Shown: one piece after another, positions 23,221-30,231 of the stretch | How positions within the stretch are numbered: position 1 is the first letter of the stretch | How the letters are laid out: each line of letters starts with the position of its first letter | DNA from: Nitrospirales bacterium | Lineage (GTDB): Bacteria; Nitrospirota; Nitrospiria; Nitrospirales; UBA8639 | Assembly: GCA_020027205.1 (NCBI GenBank) | Contig: JAHRAQ010000016.1 | Location: 1-35,068 of the forward strand | Direction: 5' to 3' | Length of the DNA stretch: 35,068 bases | The notes under the pieces: generated by a model | What the model saw: the letters and a program-made list of their open reading frames with translations, nothing else | What the model was told of the DNA's origin: nothing | Database searches by the model: none | Position numbers and translations under genes: made by a program

Positions 23221-24618
23221 TCAGCCGCCGTACAGAGTGTCCGCGATGTGTTGTACGTGAAACAGCATAGCGTCCAGCCGCGTGTAGCAGGCATGGCCGA
23301 AGAGCGATTCCGGACGGGGCGCCGCCGCCGCATCCCGGTAGTCGACAAGCAGACAGGCCCCGTCGTTGGGGCAGCGGGTCACGCGGCGCGCGCATTCCAG
23401 CCAGCGTTCAAACCCGTCGAACGGCTCCAGCATGTCGCGCAGGGCCTGATTCAGTTCCTCTTCCCAGGGCGTGCCGGGCAGGGCATCCGTCCCCGCCACC
23501 GCCAGTTGGTGCACGTAATCGCCGCCGGCGGCCATGGGCAGTTCCATCACAATCTGGGGCAACTCCATCCTGGCCAGCCACCGCTTGCCGTCCTGCCGAA
23601 TCGGCCGATGATTGACGAAGTGCAGCAGGCCGCCGATGCCGTCGGTGTTCCAGCCGTATCGAATGGGCGTGCCGAGCGTCACCACGTCCAGCGCGGGCCA
23701 GACGGGGTCGGCGAGAAAGGCGCGGAGGTCCCGCAGGCGCCGGGCCGCGTCCGGCGGCGTCTCAAGCCGCGCATACCACGACGCCAGCGTGTCCAGGATG
23801 TCGTCACGACCGGGCGACTCTCCGGCGGCGAGCAGGTTGGACAGCAGCGCCGGCAACTGCCCCGCATGGCCATGGGCGATGAGCACGACGCGGTCGCCGG
23901 CCCGCAGACCGTGGCGGTCGACCAGTTCGCGCAGTTCGCCGAACAGCGCCAGCGCCCCTTCCATGCGTCCCAGATGATGATGACGGGACGACCACAGAAA
24001 TCGTTCAACGTGAATGGCCCCGCTCGATGACGACGACAGCCCCTCCGCAAGGCCCGTGGCGTATGGCGCGGAAAAATTGCCGTGGTCGCGCAGCAGGGTG
24101 TCCAGCGCAATTCTGGTGGCGTCGTCGTTGGCCACCGGCGGCACCGGGACTGCCGGCGGTTGGGAGGCTGCCGGTGGGCCGGGTGACGTCGATGGGCGGG
24201 ATGACACCATCGGGCCGGCGGTCGCGCCGCCGGTCGCCACGCCGTCGCCGGCTTCGCGTGACACGCCACCGGGCATCTCGCCGCCGGGAACCGCGCTCGC
24301 CGCCGGGTCGCACGACGCGGGGCGCATGGCCGCCAGCAACGATTCCAACCCCGGAATGCCGCGGGAGTAGCCGCGCTTCAGCCCGCCGGCGTCGTCCAGC
24401 CGCGCCGCGCCGAACAGGTCGGCGCCGATGGGAGAGCCGTAGACCAGCACCACGGCGCGCACCCCCGCGTCCCCCATGCGCCCGCCCAGTCGTCCGAGCG
24501 CCTCGCGCCAGGCCGGAGACCCCGCCGGCGCCCCGGCCTCCAACGCCGCATACCGCACCCGCTCGCCCGGGTCCGCACGGGAATACCGGGCATGGAGAAA
24601 ATTATTATCCCTCGGCAC
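23221..24618 (-). CDS. Alpha/beta-hydrolase-like protein lacking the nucleophile serine
   Basis: This 465-residue cytoplasmic-looking protein is of no family I can name. The stretch GDRVVLIAHGHAGQLPALLSNLL has the position and flanks of a lipase-type nucleophile elbow (usually GHSxG), but a glycine replaces the serine. VVTLGTPIRYGWN matches the next core strand of lipases, and LFGHACYTR near the C-terminus could be the usual histidine. Residues about 105-165 are a Pro/Ser/Ala-rich insert. The GTG at 24618 has an excellent GGAGGAG site five bases upstream. It stands alone between repeat blocks 5 and 6. The fold assignment is an inference; loss of the serine argues against ordinary esterase activity. 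Confidence 0.65.
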   Translation of the reverse strand: MPRDNNFLHARYSRADPGERVRYAALEAGAPAGSPAWREALGRLGGRMGDAGVRAVVLVYGSPIGADLFGAARLDDAGGLKRGYSRGIPGLESLLAAMRPASCDPAASAVPGGEMPGGVSREAGDGVATGGATAGPMVSSRPSTSPGPPAASQPPAVPVPPVANDDATRIALDTLLRDHGNFSAPYATGLAEGLSSSSSGAIHVERFLWSSRHHHLGRMEGALALFGELRELVDRHGLRAGDRVVLIAHGHAGQLPALLSNLLAAGESPGRDDILDTLASWYARLETPPDAARRLRDLRAFLADPVWPALDVVTLGTPIRYGWNTDGIGGLLHFVNHRPIRQDGKRWLARMELPQIVMELPMAAGGDYVHQLAVAGTDALPGTPWEEELNQALRDMLEPFDGFERWLECARRVTRCPNDGACLLVDYRDAAAAPRPESLFGHACYTRLDAMLFHVQHIADTLYGG

Positions 24619-24639
24619 AACCGCTCCTCCCGCCTTGTT

Positions 24640-24856
24640 CCGTCATGCCGGTTTGCCTTCCATCATTCCCGCGTCCTCTCCCCTCTGTCATTCTCTCTCC
24701 GTCATTCCCGACCCCCGAATGGGAACGTCGGGGGCAGGCGTTAGTAATCGGGAATCCATCCTTCTGTTTCCCCGTCCTGTCTTTAGGCATCTTACGGATG
24801 GATTCCGCGTGCCCACCGTTCTCCTGCCATTGAACGTCGTCGACGCGGAATGACGG
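24640..24856. repeat. Modular hairpin repeat block 6
   Basis: Four degenerate CCGTCATTCC words (24640-24700) precede an H1 (24699-24760). Its loop contains a 27-nt insert (24712-24738, CCCCCGA...TCGGGGGCAGG) that is itself a hairpin. A linker and H2 (24796-24856) follow. This block makes up most of the gap between the divergent flanking genes. Confidence 0.87.
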
Positions 24857-24888
24857 AGGGGGCAAACGCCGTCCCGCCATGCGGCGGT

Positions 24889-24917
24889 TTGTCGCCGCTT
24901 CCGCCGCGTGATACCGT
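24889..24917 (+). promoter_or_regulatory. Promoter of the small exported gene
   Basis: TTGTCG (24889-24894), 17-nt spacer, TACCGT (24912-24917). The ATG at 24927 is 9 nt past the -10. Confidence 0.5.
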
Positions 24918-24926
24918 GGCCTCGTC

Positions 24927-25150
24927 ATGCGGACACCATGGATGGTCACGTCATGTCTGCCGGGCGCCGCCCTCGCGGCGGCGGTGGTCGTGGCCGCGGC
25001 GGCGTGGGCCGCGGATGCGCGTGTCCTCGACGCGGCGCGCCGGTGCGCGCCGAGTTCCGCCGCCTCCTCAAAACCATGATTATCGACGCCGACGCCGGCT
25101 GGGTCAACACCGACCCACGGTTGGCGGACGCCCTCGGCCTCCGCGAGTAA
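24927..25150 (+). pseudogene. Frameshifted small exported protein
   Basis: From the ATG at 24927 the frame gives a clear signal peptide (MRTPWMVTSCLPGAALAAAV..., cleavage near AWAADA) and then VLDAARR, but stops soon after (SSKP, about 50 residues). The next frame continues sensibly from about 25040 with VRAEFRRLLKTMIIDADAGW and VNTDPRLADALGLRE, ending at 25150. Joined by a single-base shift near GCGCCGGTGCGCGCC (about 25039-25053) they make a mature protein of about 45 residues with a signal peptide. Either the gene is broken or the sequence has an indel in a GC-rich run. A promoter at the right distance supports recent function. The family is unknown. Confidence 0.5.
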
Positions 25151-25198
25151 AAATGTTCGCGAGTCGGTCCCGCTCTCTCCGTCCGTCGTCCCCTCCTT

Positions 25199-25341
25199 CC
25201 GTCATTCCCGACATTAGTAATCGGGAATCCATCCTTCTTTTGTATTGTCCTTTTCCCCGTCCTGCCATTGACCTCTTACGGATGGATTCCGCGCGCCCAC
25301 CGTTCTCCTGCCATTGAACGTCGTCGACGCGGAATGACAGA
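25199..25341. repeat. Modular hairpin repeat block 7a (full H1-H2 unit)
   Basis: A complete unit: CCGTCATTCC, H1 with loop CATTAGTAA, a linker with TTGTCCTTTTCCCCGTCCTG, then GGATGGATTCCGCG...CGCGGAATGACAG. About 143 nt. It opens the 378-nt gap before the ankyrin operon. Confidence 0.87.
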
Positions 25342-25355
25342 AGGAAGGCTGCCCG

Positions 25356-25461
25356 CCGTCATTCCTCTCCCCTCCGTCATTCCCGACATTTTTAATCGGG
25401 AATCCATCCTTCAGTTTCCCCATCGCCGCCGCCGCCTTCGGATGTTTGCCGTTGGCAAATG
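25356..25461. repeat. Modular hairpin repeat block 7b (H1 plus TTTGCC hairpin)
   Basis: Two CCGTCATTCC words, H1 (25374-25409), a short pyrimidine and GCC-rich spacer, then the hairpin TTTGCC-GTT-GGCAAA (25445-25459). The same extra hairpin type occurs in block 5. It ends about 30 nt before the ankyrin promoter. Confidence 0.8.
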
Positions 25462-25491
25462 CTTTCTGCGCAGGCGGGATGCCGCAACCCG

Positions 25492-25520
25492 TTGACCCTG
25501 AACAATCCGCGTGGTACGTT
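25492..25520 (+). promoter_or_regulatory. Promoter of the ankyrin-HEAT operon
   Basis: TTGACC (25492-25497), 17-nt spacer, TACGTT (25515-25520). The ATG at 25529 is 8 nt past the -10 (leaderless). The box and spacer are almost the same as in the promoter at 33981-34010. Confidence 0.65.
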
Positions 25521-25528
25521 TCTCCGTT

Positions 25529-26788
25529 ATGGCCTTTTCTGGCAAGGGATTTGAGGGGTTGAGGTTGACAACGCCGGCGCGGAGACCTGCGCCGCGCCGC
25601 GCCATCGCCGCCGTCGCCGCCGTCCGGGCCGTTATAAACGGGACGGCATCGGCCCGCGCGATGTTGAGCGGGGCGGCGCTGGCGTGGGCCGTCGGCGTGG
25701 CGGCCACAGTCTGGGCGGCGGGCGACACCACGCTCCTGCACACGGCGGCGGCGGAGGGCGATACCGCGACGGTGCGTGCTCTCTTGGAGACCGGAGCGTC
25801 CGTCCATGCCCGGACGGCGTCCGGCCTGACCCCCCTGCACGCGGCGGCGGCGGAGGGGAGAGTCGTGATGGTCCGGGGCCTGCTGGAGGTCGGGGCGGAC
25901 GTCGGCGCGCGCGACAAATTTGATCAAACCCCGTTGCACGCGGCGGCGTGGGTGAACGCGGAGACCGTCCGGGTGCTGCTGAACGCCGGTGCGGACGTCC
26001 ATGCCCGGATGACCTCCGGCGCCACCCCGTTGCACCGGGCGGCCTGGGGAACGGCGAAGACCGTCCGAATGTTGCTGAACGCCGGCGCGGATATCCATGC
26101 CCGGATGACCTCCGGCGCCACGCCGTTGCACGTCGCGGCGAAGAAGGGCAATGCGGCCATGGTCGCGGTGTTGCTGAACGCCGGCGCGGACGTGCAGGCC
26201 CGGATGGCCTCCGGCGCCACGCCGTTGCACGCGGCGGCGTGGGTGAATGCGGGGGCCGTCAGAGTGTTGCTGGAGGCCGGCGCGGACGTCCATGCCCGGA
26301 CGACCTCCGGCGCCACCCCGCTGCATGCGGCGGCGTGGGGGACGGCGTCCACCGTCAGGATGTTGCTGGAGGCCGGCGCGGACGTCCATGCCCGGCGGGC
26401 GGATGGCGCGTCCTCCCTGCACCGGGCGGCGTGGGGCAATGCGTCCACCGTCCGGGTCTTGCTGAACGCCGGCGCGGACGTGCACGTCCGGCGGATGAAC
26501 GGCGAGTCGCCCCTGCACGTCGCGGCGAAGAAGGGACGAGCGGAGACCGCCAGAATTTTGCTGAACGCCGGCGCGGACGTGCACGTTCGAACGAAATCGG
26601 GCGCCACCCCGCTGCACATGGCGGCGCGGACGGGGAACGCGGAAACGGTCAAGGTCTTGCTGGACGCCAGAGCGGACGCCGACCTTCGAACCAAGGCCGG
26701 TCGCACCCCGTTTCAACTGGCCGCCGGCAACGACAAACTGAAAGACACGGATGTCTACTGGCAGTTAAATGACGCGCAGTATCGATGA
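25529..26788 (+). CDS. Exported ankyrin-repeat protein
   Basis: This 419-residue protein has an N-terminal basic stretch, a hydrophobic segment LSGAALAWAVGVAATVWAAG (about 46-65) that should act as a signal, then ten full ankyrin repeats of 32-33 residues and a partial eleventh (RTPFQLAAGN). The repeats follow ATPLHxAA...VRxLLNAGADVHARxxSG. They are very alike at DNA level, showing recent tandem duplication, and a three-repeat block (WVN, WGT, KKG variants) recurs. Function: protein-protein contact, location likely periplasmic. The start at 25529 follows from the promoter; a GTG at 25511 lies upstream of the -10 box and is excluded. The stop overlaps the next gene's ATG (ATGA at 26785-26788). 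Confidence 0.85.
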   Translation: MAFSGKGFEGLRLTTPARRPAPRRAIAAVAAVRAVINGTASARAMLSGAALAWAVGVAATVWAAGDTTLLHTAAAEGDTATVRALLETGASVHARTASGLTPLHAAAAEGRVVMVRGLLEVGADVGARDKFDQTPLHAAAWVNAETVRVLLNAGADVHARMTSGATPLHRAAWGTAKTVRMLLNAGADIHARMTSGATPLHVAAKKGNAAMVAVLLNAGADVQARMASGATPLHAAAWVNAGAVRVLLEAGADVHARTTSGATPLHAAAWGTASTVRMLLEAGADVHARRADGASSLHRAAWGNASTVRVLLNAGADVHVRRMNGESPLHVAAKKGRAETARILLNAGADVHVRTKSGATPLHMAARTGNAETVKVLLDARADADLRTKAGRTPFQLAAGNDKLKDTDVYWQLNDAQYR

Positions 26789-27966
26789 CGGCGGCGATGC
26801 GCGGCGCGCGGATGTTCCATGACCGCCGCCGTCAACGCCGCTTGCGTGATTTCGTGATGAACATGAATCGCATGACCCGCATGATTCCAACCATGGCCTT
26901 GTTCCTGCTCGGTGTCCTGCTGTCGTGGGCGTCGACGCCGGCGACCACCGCCGCCGCCTCGACAGCCGCCGCCGCTCCCGTTGCCGCCGCCGCCACCGCC
27001 GCCGCGACGCAGGCAAATCATGTGCTGTTGTTTGTGCTCGAAGGCGTGGGCGATGACGTGATGGCGTCGGAGGCCATGCCGACGTTGCGCGAGTTGGCCG
27101 CCGACGGCGCGGTGGCGCGGGAGGCGCGGTCGGTGTCGCCGCCGTTGACGGTGCCGGCCATGGCGAGTCTCCTGACGGGCCTGCCCGTGGCCCGGCATCG
27201 CGTGGACCGGGCCTGGGAAACGTACGATTTTTCCCGGTCGTTTCTGCGCTCGCCCACGTTGTTTGATTATCTCGATCTGGCCGGCGGGGTGGATACCGCC
27301 CTCTTCATCATGGACGAGCGGTTGTATCAACTGGCCCGGCCGGAGATTTACGTGGACCTGCAAACCTGCGGGAAAGCCAAACCGCAATGCACGCCGTCCA
27401 CGCTGGCGGCCTATATCGCCGACTACCTGCGCAAGGTCACCAGCGAGGGCGGCTATAATTTCCGCATCTTCGACATCCCCGGCCTGCTCGTGGCGCATCT
27501 GCCCGCGCCGGCGGACGCGGCCCGGAAGCATGGCCGGGACGGCCCGCCGTTCCGCGCGGCGCTCCGCGCCGTGGACACGGCCATGGCGGACGTGCTGGCC
27601 CGCTATCGTGACCACGGCGTGCTGGATCGCACCATGGTCATCGTGACCAGTTTGTATTCGATGGCGCCGTCCGCCGCCGCCGCCGACACCGCTCGCCCCG
27701 CCGCCGCGCCCTCGACATCCGGCGCCGTCGCGGACGGCGCGACCGCCGCCACCGATGCCGATGTGTTCTGGCTGGCCTCCGGCGCCAACGTGAAACCGGG
27801 GTACGTCATTTCCCGTCCCGTGAACATTATGGACACGGGCGCCACCGTGATGAACGCGCTGGGGCTGGAGACGCATACCGAATGGGACAGCCGGGCGCTG
27901 ACGGACATCTTCCGCGCCACCCCCGAACGCAGAACCACCGGCAATGAACATGTTGCGTCTCACTGA
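26785..27966 (+). CDS. Alkaline-phosphatase-superfamily-like exported protein, probable pseudoenzyme
   Basis: This 393-residue protein shows the phosphodiesterase/sulfatase fold. The first strand VLLFVLEGVGDD is followed by the nucleophile region PPLTVPAMASLLTGLPVARH, a helix ALRAVDTAMADVLARYRDHG, the strand TMVIVTS and a late EWDSRAL. The usual first metal ligand is Glu in place of Asp, and the TSDHG metal motif is replaced by TSLYS, so metal binding and catalysis look lost. The signal peptide lies at MNMNRMTRMIPTMALFLLG, residues 25 onward, so translation may start at 26857. The ATG at 26785 is kept because it overlaps the ankyrin stop codon (ATGA), the junction type used elsewhere here. 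The next gene overlaps its end by 23 nt. Confidence 0.75.
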   Translation: MTAAMRGARMFHDRRRQRRLRDFVMNMNRMTRMIPTMALFLLGVLLSWASTPATTAAASTAAAAPVAAAATAAATQANHVLLFVLEGVGDDVMASEAMPTLRELAADGAVAREARSVSPPLTVPAMASLLTGLPVARHRVDRAWETYDFSRSFLRSPTLFDYLDLAGGVDTALFIMDERLYQLARPEIYVDLQTCGKAKPQCTPSTLAAYIADYLRKVTSEGGYNFRIFDIPGLLVAHLPAPADAARKHGRDGPPFRAALRAVDTAMADVLARYRDHGVLDRTMVIVTSLYSMAPSAAAADTARPAAAPSTSGAVADGATAATDADVFWLASGANVKPGYVISRPVNIMDTGATVMNALGLETHTEWDSRALTDIFRATPERRTTGNEHVASH

Positions 27967-28477
27967 TTCCTTCCGCGCGACAACGGCCGCGTTTGCGGTG
28001 AGTCTGCTCGCGGCGGTCGCGCTTCTTGGCGTCGGCGTCGGCGTCGGCGGCGGGCCGGCGGCGTCGGCGGTCGCGGCGCCCGTGCCGGCGCGCGAGGCGG
28101 TGAATCCGCTGACGCGGGACTACGCGATTACCGTGGACCCGACGGCGATTACGCCGCCGACGTGGTGGCATGTGCCGGGCGTGACGCCGCTCATCTGGAC
28201 CAACGACCCGATCACGTATGAATCCTACAAGACGACCGAGGCGCGCGAGGTGACGCTGAAGCCGGGCGAATACCGGTTCGGCACGTTCACGTTTGACTTT
28301 GCGTTTCGGGTGACGCTGGACGGCGCGTTGGATTTTGCGGACTCGCTGACGCAATGCGTGGACGGGCGCGGCACGCGGACGTTGGTGGTGCGGTGCAGCC
28401 ATACGCAGCCGTACAAACAGGAACGCGATTACGAGTATTCCTCCGGCGCCCGCCCCGGCGCGCCCGAACGGCCATGA
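27944..28477 (+). CDS. Exported protein of unknown function
   Basis: This 177-residue protein starts with a signal peptide (FAVSLLAAVALLGVGVGVGG, cleavage near AVAAPVPA). The mature part is beta-rich with no recognised domain: NPLTRDYAITVDPTAITPP, TWWHVPGVTPLIWTNDPITYES, VTLKPGEYRFGTFTFDFAFRVTLDG, and two cysteines (SLTQCVDGRG and VVRCSHTQ) that could form a disulfide. It overlaps the upstream gene by 23 nt and the HEAT gene by ATGA (28474-28477), so it is translated as part of the operon. The start could also be the ATG at 27950. I do not recognise the family. Confidence 0.7.
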   Translation: MNMLRLTDSFRATTAAFAVSLLAAVALLGVGVGVGGGPAASAVAAPVPAREAVNPLTRDYAITVDPTAITPPTWWHVPGVTPLIWTNDPITYESYKTTEAREVTLKPGEYRFGTFTFDFAFRVTLDGALDFADSLTQCVDGRGTRTLVVRCSHTQPYKQERDYEYSSGARPGAPERP

Positions 28478-29856
28478 CCCACACCGTTGAACAGTGGATT
28501 GACGCGCTGGAAGACGCCGACGACGCGACGCGGGAAGAAGCCGCGAAGGCGCTGGCCGACCTGGGCGACCCAGGCGCCGCCGACGCGCTCGCCGTCGCGC
28601 TCGAGGACGACTACTGGGCCGTGCGCGCGCACGCGGGCCGGGCGTGGGCGAAGTTGGGCGGGGACCGGGCCATCGACGCGCTGATCGCGTTGTTCAACGA
28701 CGCCATCATGGAAGTGCAGCGCGAGGCGGTGTCCGCCATGGCGTCGATGGGCGCGGTCACGGTGCCGAAACTCGTCGCCTGTCTGAAGGACGAGCGGTGG
28801 CGCGTGCGGGAGCAGGCGGCCAAGACGCTGGGGTTGCTCGACGCCCCCGACGCCGTCCCGCCGTTGATGCTGGCCTGCCGGGATCGCGACGGGGCCGTCA
28901 AGAGCGCGGCGGCCGGTACGCTGGGGCGTCTCGGCGACGCCAGGGCCGTGCCCGTGCTCGTCAAGTTGTTCAAGGATACATCCAAAATTGTTCGTGAAAC
29001 CGCCGGCACGGCGCTGGTGGCCGTCGGCGAGGCGGCGATTCCGGCCCTTCTGGACACTCTGCGCGATCCGCATTTTGTGGTGCGCTGTCACGGTGTGCGG
29101 GCGCTGGGCGGCATGACCACGGATTATCAGATGGGGCGCGCGTGGACGAAGGAGCGGCGCGTGGTCGAGGCGCTGGTCGGCGCCCTGAAGGATGACGACC
29201 GGGCGGTGCGCGAAGACGCCACGATTGCCCTGGGGATTATCGGCGACCCGCTGGCCGTCGAGGGGCTGATGGAGGCCATGAAGGACGGCGCCGTGAAACG
29301 TCACGCCATTGCCTCGCTGGGCATGATCGGCGACGCGCGCGCCCTGCCGCCGGTGCTGGACGCGCTGAAAGGCAAGGGGATCGCGCAGCACGGGAAGCCG
29401 ACGCCCGGATGTATTATCAGCGAGGATCAACTCATCAAGGAAGCGGCGGCCACGGCGTTGGGACATTTTCGGGACCCCGGCGTCATCCCGGATTTAATTT
29501 TGCTGCTGAAGGATATTGTGCTGCGGGACTATGCCGCCTCGTCGCTGGTGCTGATCGGGGACGCGGCCATCGAACCGCTGGCGGCGTTTCTGCATGACCC
29601 GGAAGCGTCGAAGGTGGAAAAAGAGAGCGAGCGGGTGCTGGCGTTTGCCTCGACCCGGCTGACGGCGTCCGGCGCGCTCAAGAAGACCGTACTGGAGACG
29701 CTGGACAAACTGGGCTGGGCGCCGCCCAGGGGCGAGGAGTCGGCGGCCAGAGAGTTGGAATACACCGACCCGGACAAAGTGCTCGGCGAAGAAGGCCGCT
29801 TCGGCCCGTCCGGAGATTTTGCGAAACCGGCCAAGGCCTACCGCATCGAACGCTGA
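28474..29856 (+). CDS. HEAT-repeat protein (PBS-lyase type)
   Basis: This 460-residue protein consists almost wholly of about 12 HEAT-like repeats of 30-31 residues (AAKALADLGDPGAADALAVAL, RAVREDATIALGIIGDPLAV and so on). The alpha-alpha pattern with conserved Ala, Leu, Gly-Asp and Arg is the PBS-lyase/HEAT type. No signal peptide is seen, so it is cytoplasmic. Such repeats act as protein scaffolds; phycobilin lyase activity is not implied. The start is fixed by the ATGA overlap with the exported protein gene. A paralog begins at 34085 with a similar opening (MTxTV). It is the last gene of the ankyrin operon and ends 48 nt before repeat block 8. Confidence 0.87.
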   Translation: MTHTVEQWIDALEDADDATREEAAKALADLGDPGAADALAVALEDDYWAVRAHAGRAWAKLGGDRAIDALIALFNDAIMEVQREAVSAMASMGAVTVPKLVACLKDERWRVREQAAKTLGLLDAPDAVPPLMLACRDRDGAVKSAAAGTLGRLGDARAVPVLVKLFKDTSKIVRETAGTALVAVGEAAIPALLDTLRDPHFVVRCHGVRALGGMTTDYQMGRAWTKERRVVEALVGALKDDDRAVREDATIALGIIGDPLAVEGLMEAMKDGAVKRHAIASLGMIGDARALPPVLDALKGKGIAQHGKPTPGCIISEDQLIKEAAATALGHFRDPGVIPDLILLLKDIVLRDYAASSLVLIGDAAIEPLAAFLHDPEASKVEKESERVLAFASTRLTASGALKKTVLETLDKLGWAPPRGEESAARELEYTDPDKVLGEEGRFGPSGDFAKPAKAYRIER

Positions 29857-29904
29857 CGGGGGTGTTTCGCACACGCCGCAATCAAGGGATGAGCATAGCC
29901 CCCT

Positions 29905-30199
29905 CCGTCATTCCCGACGTTAGTAATCGGGAATCCATCCTGATTTCCGTCATTCCGCGTCGATGATGTTCAATGGTGGGAGAATCGTGCGTGCGCGGAA
30001 TCTATCCGTAAGATGTTAACGGCAGGACAGGAAAAAAGAAGGATGGATTCCCGATTAAAAATGTCGGGAATGACGGAAGGGGTTGGATTCCCGATTAAAA
30101 ATGCCTGCCCCCGACATTTTTAATCGGGGGTCGGGAATGACGGAAAGAGTAGGTGGGAATGACGGAAGGAGAAGGCGGGGATGACGGAAGGGATGACGG
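29905..30199. repeat. Modular hairpin repeat block 8 (nested)
   Basis: H1 (29905-29941), reverse H2 (29947-30010), reverse H1 (30040-30076), then another H1 (30083-30142) whose loop contains a 27-nt hairpin insert (30104-30130, CCTGCCCCCGA...TCGGGGG). Three further GGAATGACGG-like words reach 30199. It occupies most of the convergent gap between the HEAT and methyltransferase genes. Confidence 0.87.
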
Positions 30200-30231
30200 C
30201 GGCAGGCGGCACGAGAATCGCCGCGCCGGCG

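Noticed and set aside
25269..25300. TTGACC in the repeat linker as a -35 box
   Set aside because: The word recurs in several linkers (CCATTGACCTC), but no -10-like box follows at 16-18 nt.
25511..25528. GTG at 25511 as start of the ankyrin gene
   Set aside because: It lies upstream of the -10 box (25515-25520) and would not be in the mRNA.
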